Notes under the pieces: generated by a model
What the model saw: only the letters and a program-made list of their open reading frames with translations
Database searches by the model: none
What the model was told of the DNA's origin: nothing
NCBI RefSeq assembly: GCF_034479375.1
Contig: NZ_CP140155.1
Location: 3,758,501-3,822,500 of the forward strand
Length of the DNA: 64,000 nt
Reading direction: 5' to 3'
Source: Rhodopseudomonas palustris
Lineage (GTDB): Bacteria > Pseudomonadota > Alphaproteobacteria > Rhizobiales > Xanthobacteraceae
Translations under genes and position numbers: made by a program
Part shown: piece after piece, positions 59,345 to 64,000 of the stretch
Layout of the letters: each line of letters opens with the position of its first letter
How positions within the stretch are numbered: the first letter of the stretch is position 1

Positions 59345-60862
59345 TCAGCGCGGCGCCGGTACATTTGCCTGATACCAGTCGCGGAACCCGGCCAGCGACG
59401 GGTGCGCCAGCGAACGGGCCAGATAGGTCCAGATCCGCGGCTGATGGCGCAGATATTGCGGCTTGCCGTCACGCCGGTTCAGCCGCGCGAAGGTGCCGAG
59501 CAGCCTTGTGTTGCGCTGCGCCGACATCACCGCATAGAGCCGCGCGAAACCGGCCGGATCGAAGCCCGGATCGGCGGCGAGCCGGGCCTTGATGTAGCGG
59601 CCGAGCAGCGCCAGTTCGAGCGCTTCGGGCACGTCGATGCGGGCGTCCTGCAGCAGCGACACCACGTCGTAGGCGGCCGGCCCGCGCACGGCGTCCTGGA
59701 AATCGATCACGCCGACGCGGGCGATCTCGCTGCGCGCGGCGAGCCAGATCAGATTCGGCGAGTGGAAGTCGCGTAGCACCCAGGTCCGCGTCTCGCCGGC
59801 GATGCCGTCGAGCAGCCGTCGCCACATCGCGACGAATTCGCCGCGCAGCGCCGCGGAGGCCGGCGCGCCGCGGTCGGGCAGGTACCATTCCGGCATCAGC
59901 CCGACCTCGATCAGCATCGCGTCGGTGTCGAACGCCGGGATCGCGTAGTCCTCCTGCGGCAGCGGCAGCGTCTCGGGCAGCGTCTGGCCGTGCAGCGCCG
60001 CCAGCATGTCGACCGCGGCCTGATAGCGCTCGGCGATCGGCTCGGGCGGCGTCCCCTCGACAAAGCCTGCCGTACCGAAATCCTCGGTGATCAGAAAGCC
60101 GGAATCGAGATCGGCATGATGGATCGTCGGCGCCGAGAAGCCGCGCGCGCGCAGACCGCCGGCGATCGCGACGAACGGACGAACGTCCTCGGCGAGATGG
60201 ACGGCTGCGCTGTAACTCTTGCCGGAATACAGCGCCGGCCCGTCCGGCCGCCGCGGCGCGTTCATCAGGATCAGCGATTCGTCGGCCCTGACCAGCCGCG
60301 CATAGGATCGCGTCGAGGCGTCGCCCGGCATGTGGCGGCGCTCGGCCTCGGCATAGCCGGAGGTCTCGATGAAGCTGCGCAGCGCCGCCAGCCGCTCGAC
60401 CTGCGCCGCCGCCCTGCCGTGACCGGTGATCTCGGCGGCGCGCGCCATCGAGCCGAGCGCCGGCCGATGGCTGAGCGCGATGTCGATGCGGTCCGCCGGC
60501 ATCGCGCCGGGCGCGCGCTCCGGCCATTCGATCAGCGCGACGACGCCGTCCGGCAGCGGCGACAGCCCGATCTCGTCGAGTTCGGAGGGATCGTCGACGC
60601 GATACAGATCGGCGTGCAGCAGCGGGAACGGCGGCAGGTCGTAGCTCTGCACCAGCGTGAAGGTCGGGCTCGGCACTTCGAGCTCGTCGTCGCCGGCGAG
60701 GTAGCGGATCATCGCCCGCGCCGCGGCGGTCTTGCCGGCGCCGAGATCGCCCGACAGCGTGACGACGTCGCCCGGGCCTATCAGCAGCGCAATGTCCGCC
60801 ATCAGCCGCGCCGTCGCCGTCTCGTTGGCGAGCGCGACCGAGAATGTCGCCGGACCCGTCAT
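59345..60862 (-). CDS. tsaE: TsaE-AmgK fusion: t6A ATPase plus N-acetylmuramate/N-acetylglucosamine kinase
   Basis: A fused protein of 505 residues. The N-terminal 150 residues are TsaE, the ATPase that drives the t6A37 tRNA modification cycle (LSGDLGAGKTAAARAMIRYL, HADLYRVDDPSELDEIGL). The rest is an aminoglycoside phosphotransferase-like kinase (GDASTRSYARL, the catalytic VLRDFHSPNLIWL and metal-binding VIDFQDAVRGPAAYD) of the AmgK type. The ATG at 60862 overlaps the divL stop (ATGA). The fusion is known in alphaproteobacteria; the kinase substrate is inferred from murU nearby. Confidence 0.9.
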   Translation of the reverse strand: MTGPATFSVALANETATARLMADIALLIGPGDVVTLSGDLGAGKTAAARAMIRYLAGDDELEVPSPTFTLVQSYDLPPFPLLHADLYRVDDPSELDEIGLSPLPDGVVALIEWPERAPGAMPADRIDIALSHRPALGSMARAAEITGHGRAAAQVERLAALRSFIETSGYAEAERRHMPGDASTRSYARLVRADESLILMNAPRRPDGPALYSGKSYSAAVHLAEDVRPFVAIAGGLRARGFSAPTIHHADLDSGFLITEDFGTAGFVEGTPPEPIAERYQAAVDMLAALHGQTLPETLPLPQEDYAIPAFDTDAMLIEVGLMPEWYLPDRGAPASAALRGEFVAMWRRLLDGIAGETRTWVLRDFHSPNLIWLAARSEIARVGVIDFQDAVRGPAAYDVVSLLQDARIDVPEALELALLGRYIKARLAADPGFDPAGFARLYAVMSAQRNTRLLGTFARLNRRDGKPQYLRHQPRIWTYLARSLAHPSLAGFRDWYQANVPAPR

Positions 60863-63372
60863 TCGGCGGCGTTGCGCTGTGCGGTCGGCTCGATCGGGAA
60901 TTCGCAGATCACCGAGGTGCCGTGCCCGACCACCGAATCGACCTCGACCTTGCCGCCGTGCAGTTCGACGAAGGAGCGCACCAGCGCCAGGCCGAGGCCC
61001 GGGCCGCGGTGCCGCGAGCCCTGGGAATCGCTCTCGAACAGATCGAACACCTTGTCCTTCAGCGCCGGCGCGATGCCCGGACCCGCATCGGTCACGGTGA
61101 AGACCACGCTGGTCCCCTTCTTGCGGACGACGAGCTTCACGGTCGCCTCGCTGGGCGAAAAGCCGATCGCGTTGGCGAGCAGATTGTACAGCACCTGCAC
61201 GACGCGGCGCTCGTCGCCGACGAACTCGCCGATCGCCGGATCGGTGTCGATGTCGAGCGTTATCTGGTCGCGCGCGAGGCGGTCCTGAATGCCTTCCGCG
61301 GCCGCCGCGATGGTGCGGCGGATCTCGATCGGCCCGAGATTGAGCGTCATCGCGCCGGCGTCGATGCTGGCGAGATCGAGGATGTTGTTGATGATCGCCA
61401 GCAGCGCGTTGGTCGACGAGGTGATGTAGGCGATGTACTCGGACTGCTTGTCGTTGAGCGGGCCGGTGCTCGGATCGCCGAGCAGATGCGCGAAGCCGAT
61501 GATCGTGGTCAGCGGCGAGCGCAGCTCGTAGGAGACGTGATGGACGAAGTCGATCTTGATGCGATCGGCGGTCTCCAGCGCCTCGTTGCGCTCGCGTAGC
61601 GCGCGCTCGACGTTCTCGGTGTCGCTGATGTCCTGGAACGTCAGCATCGTGGCGCCGTCGGGCAGCGGCATCGTCTTGCAGGCCAGCACGGTGCCGTCCT
61701 TGCGCTCGAGCTTCAGCACCACCTGTTTGCGGTCGTCGATCCCGGTGATGGCGCCGCGCAGCGCCTGCCAGCTCGCTTCGTCGTCGTACAGCGGCCGGCA
61801 CCATGCCTCGACGGTTTCGATATGCGGCCGGTCGTTGAGCGCTTCCGGCGTCAGGTTCCACATCCGCGTGAAGGCGGGGTTGAACAGTTGCGCGCAGCCG
61901 TTGCTGCCGAACACCGCGACCGCCTCGCTGAGATTGTCGAGGGTCTCGCGCTGGACGTCGATCAGCCCGCCGTAGCGGCGCTGCAGATCGAGGCTTTCGG
62001 TGACGTCGTCGAACAGATAGGTGACGCCGCCTTCCTGATTGGGCGTGGTGACGATGCTGATAGCGCGGCCGTCGGGCAGATACCAGATCGCCTTGTCGGC
62101 TTCGACCGCGCGGTAGGCCTCGTGCAGCCTGTTCTTCCACTCCCGGAAGTCGCGTTCCTCGGGCAGCTTGCGCGCGGCGCGCAGACGGTCGAGCACGCTG
62201 GAATCGTCCGGATGGCCGTCGAGGAAGGCGCGGTCGAGATCCCACAGCTTGCGATAGGAATCGTTGTAGAAGGCGAGCCTTCGCTGCGCGTCGAACACCG
62301 CGACGCCGGACGACAATTGATCGAGCGTGCGACGATGCGCGTCCGCCATCCGCACCAATGCGGCGCCGAGCGCCGCGGCCTCGCTGGAATCCACCGCCAT
62401 GCCGGCGCTGCCGCCCTTGAGCCGCAGCGCGCGGACGTCGAAGTAACGGCGCTCGCCGCCGACCACGATCGGCAGCCGCGCGGCGAATTCGGCATCGTCG
62501 GCGAGCGCGCGCGCGAGTTGGCCGCGGTCGGTACTGTCGAGCAGTTCGAGATTGCGGCTGACCGCATCCGCCGGGCTGCTCGCATCGGCCGCCCGCGCAT
62601 AGGCGGCGTTGGCGAAATTCAGTTCGCCCGAGGCGCGCCGGGTCCAGATCGGCCACGGCGCCGCATCGGCGAAGCCGCGCAGCATCTCGGTCTCGTCCTG
62701 CAGCGCCTTGAAGCGCCGCGACATCTCGGCGAGTTCACGGCGGACACCTGAGAGTTCGCGAATCCGCAGGATCGCCTGGCCGCCGACGGCGCGGCCCATC
62801 GCTTCGATCGAGCGTCCGGTCGACGTCGTCAGATGCAGCAGGAAGGCTTCGCCCTTGTCGAGCAGCGCGTCGACGGCGTGATCGATCTGCAGCGCCGGCT
62901 CGGGCGGCAACCACGTGCCGAAGGCGAGCACGCGTTGCGGCTGTCCGCCATGCGAATCGGTCGGCAGCAGCAGCGCGACGTCGCCGCTGATCTGCGGACG
63001 GTCGTCGCCGGCGGACCACGAGATCAGCACCTGCGGCTCGGCGAACAGCAGGGCGCGGAAGCGATCGGACTCGGCCTGCAGCGTGTGGACATCGGCGCGC
63101 AACCGCGCCTCCTGCGCGGCAGCGCGCTGCCGCGTGCGCATCAGCAGGATCGCCGACATCACCGAGAAGCCGAGCACCGACACCGCCATCGCCAGCGTCA
63201 CCAGCTCGTGGCGGTTGAGATCGACGATGATCCAGGAGGTCAGTGCGGCGAGCGGATCGTCAGCCGCGAAAGCCGGCGACGATGCCGTGACCAGGCCAGC
63301 CCCCGCAAGGCCGCGCACCAGCGACGTGCACGACAAGCAGGTCCGACGCATCGACCCCAATACGTCCGACAT
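60859..63372 (-). CDS. divL: DivL-type atypical sensor kinase (Tyr at phospho-acceptor site)
   Basis: A cell-cycle signalling protein of about 837 residues: an N-terminal membrane helix (LVTLAMAVSVLGFSVMSAILL), several PAS domains, then a histidine-kinase core. In the H-box the usual His is replaced: FVHHVSYELRSPL has Tyr (residue about 615), which is the mark of Caulobacter DivL. The ATP-binding boxes are kept (LYNLLANAIGFSP, VTDAGPGIAP, RGPGLGLALVRSF). DivL controls CckA with DivK in Caulobacter; the same role here is inferred. The ATG at 63372 is preferred to one at 63402. Stop coupled to tsaE-amgK. Confidence 0.88.
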   Translation of the reverse strand: MSDVLGSMRRTCLSCTSLVRGLAGAGLVTASSPAFAADDPLAALTSWIIVDLNRHELVTLAMAVSVLGFSVMSAILLMRTRQRAAAQEARLRADVHTLQAESDRFRALLFAEPQVLISWSAGDDRPQISGDVALLLPTDSHGGQPQRVLAFGTWLPPEPALQIDHAVDALLDKGEAFLLHLTTSTGRSIEAMGRAVGGQAILRIRELSGVRRELAEMSRRFKALQDETEMLRGFADAAPWPIWTRRASGELNFANAAYARAADASSPADAVSRNLELLDSTDRGQLARALADDAEFAARLPIVVGGERRYFDVRALRLKGGSAGMAVDSSEAAALGAALVRMADAHRRTLDQLSSGVAVFDAQRRLAFYNDSYRKLWDLDRAFLDGHPDDSSVLDRLRAARKLPEERDFREWKNRLHEAYRAVEADKAIWYLPDGRAISIVTTPNQEGGVTYLFDDVTESLDLQRRYGGLIDVQRETLDNLSEAVAVFGSNGCAQLFNPAFTRMWNLTPEALNDRPHIETVEAWCRPLYDDEASWQALRGAITGIDDRKQVVLKLERKDGTVLACKTMPLPDGATMLTFQDISDTENVERALRERNEALETADRIKIDFVHHVSYELRSPLTTIIGFAHLLGDPSTGPLNDKQSEYIAYITSSTNALLAIINNILDLASIDAGAMTLNLGPIEIRRTIAAAAEGIQDRLARDQITLDIDTDPAIGEFVGDERRVVQVLYNLLANAIGFSPSEATVKLVVRKKGTSVVFTVTDAGPGIAPALKDKVFDLFESDSQGSRHRGPGLGLALVRSFVELHGGKVEVDSVVGHGTSVICEFPIEPTAQRNAAE

Positions 63373-63552
63373 GGATTGCCCCAAACCATCCGGCGCGATC
63401 ACGGATCGCCAGCGTCGTCGCCGAATCGCTGGACATTATCCTGTTCGCGACTCCGCGGGTAAGAGTCCAGACCGTGAACGGCACGGGCGCGCGGACCGAA
63501 ATGAAGAAAGTATATTTTTAGCTGACGAATCCGCGCGTGCTTGACACAAAAT

Positions 63553-64000
<448 letters not shown>

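Overview
The window looks like chromosomal DNA of a GC-rich alphaproteobacterium of the Rhodopseudomonas/Bradyrhizobium group. The basis is the core gene order (rnd-lptC-lptA-lptB-rpoN-hpf-ptsN, and aroA-cmk-rpsA-sppA-ihfB-lapA-trpF-trpB-trpA-accD-folC), a DivL-type kinase beside tsaE-amgK, a ROSE-type RNA thermometer in front of a small heat-shock gene, and high third-position GC. The genus call is inferred from recalled gene order; no database search was made.

Bases 1 to about 22,400 are an accessory region rich in defence genes. It opens with a type I restriction-modification operon (hsdM cut by the window edge, hsdS, hsdR) translationally coupled to a YgjP-like metallopeptidase. Next come a leftward pair (a PD-(D/E)XK nuclease-like protein and a DUF2958 protein), a rightward HUH/Rep-like protein, and about 2 kb of decayed DNA holding a perfect 48-bp inverted repeat and hairpins. 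The main item follows at 12.8-22.2 kb: a type VI-A CRISPR-Cas locus, all on the + strand, in the order unknown 701-residue membrane-anchored protein, Cas13a (two RxxxxH HEPN motifs), CRISPR array 1, reverse transcriptase-Cas1 fusion, Cas2, CRISPR array 2. The RT-Cas1 reading frame is broken by an apparent one-base deletion near its 3' end. The repeats fold into the short stem plus ACTGCACC tail expected of Cas13a crRNA handles.

From 22.5 kb to the end the window is core chromosome: RNase D and the Lpt lipopolysaccharide-export genes with rpoN, hpf and ptsN (22.5-29.0 kb); DUF1150 and an Hsp20 gene with a ROSE-like leader; a leftward ugpBAEC glycerol-3-phosphate uptake operon interrupted by a DUF559 gene inside inverted GC-rich repeats (30.0-34.7 kb); a class III CoA-transferase and a GIY-YIG protein; tRNA-Ala(GGC) next to a 93-bp tandem repeat; aroA, cmk, rpsA, sppA and ihfB; the trpFBA-accD-folC cluster; thioredoxin; the AddAB recombination nuclease; MurU and a TsaE-AmgK fusion (cell-wall recycling plus tRNA t6A); a DivL homologue with tyrosine at the phospho-acceptor site; and the start-truncated dut gene at the right edge.

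Functionally, the left third could act at two levels against invaders: DNA restriction and RNA-guided RNA cleavage. The RT-Cas1/Cas2 module would let spacers be acquired from RNA if it were intact. The best candidate for something undescribed is the large C-terminally membrane-anchored protein encoded immediately upstream of cas13a.
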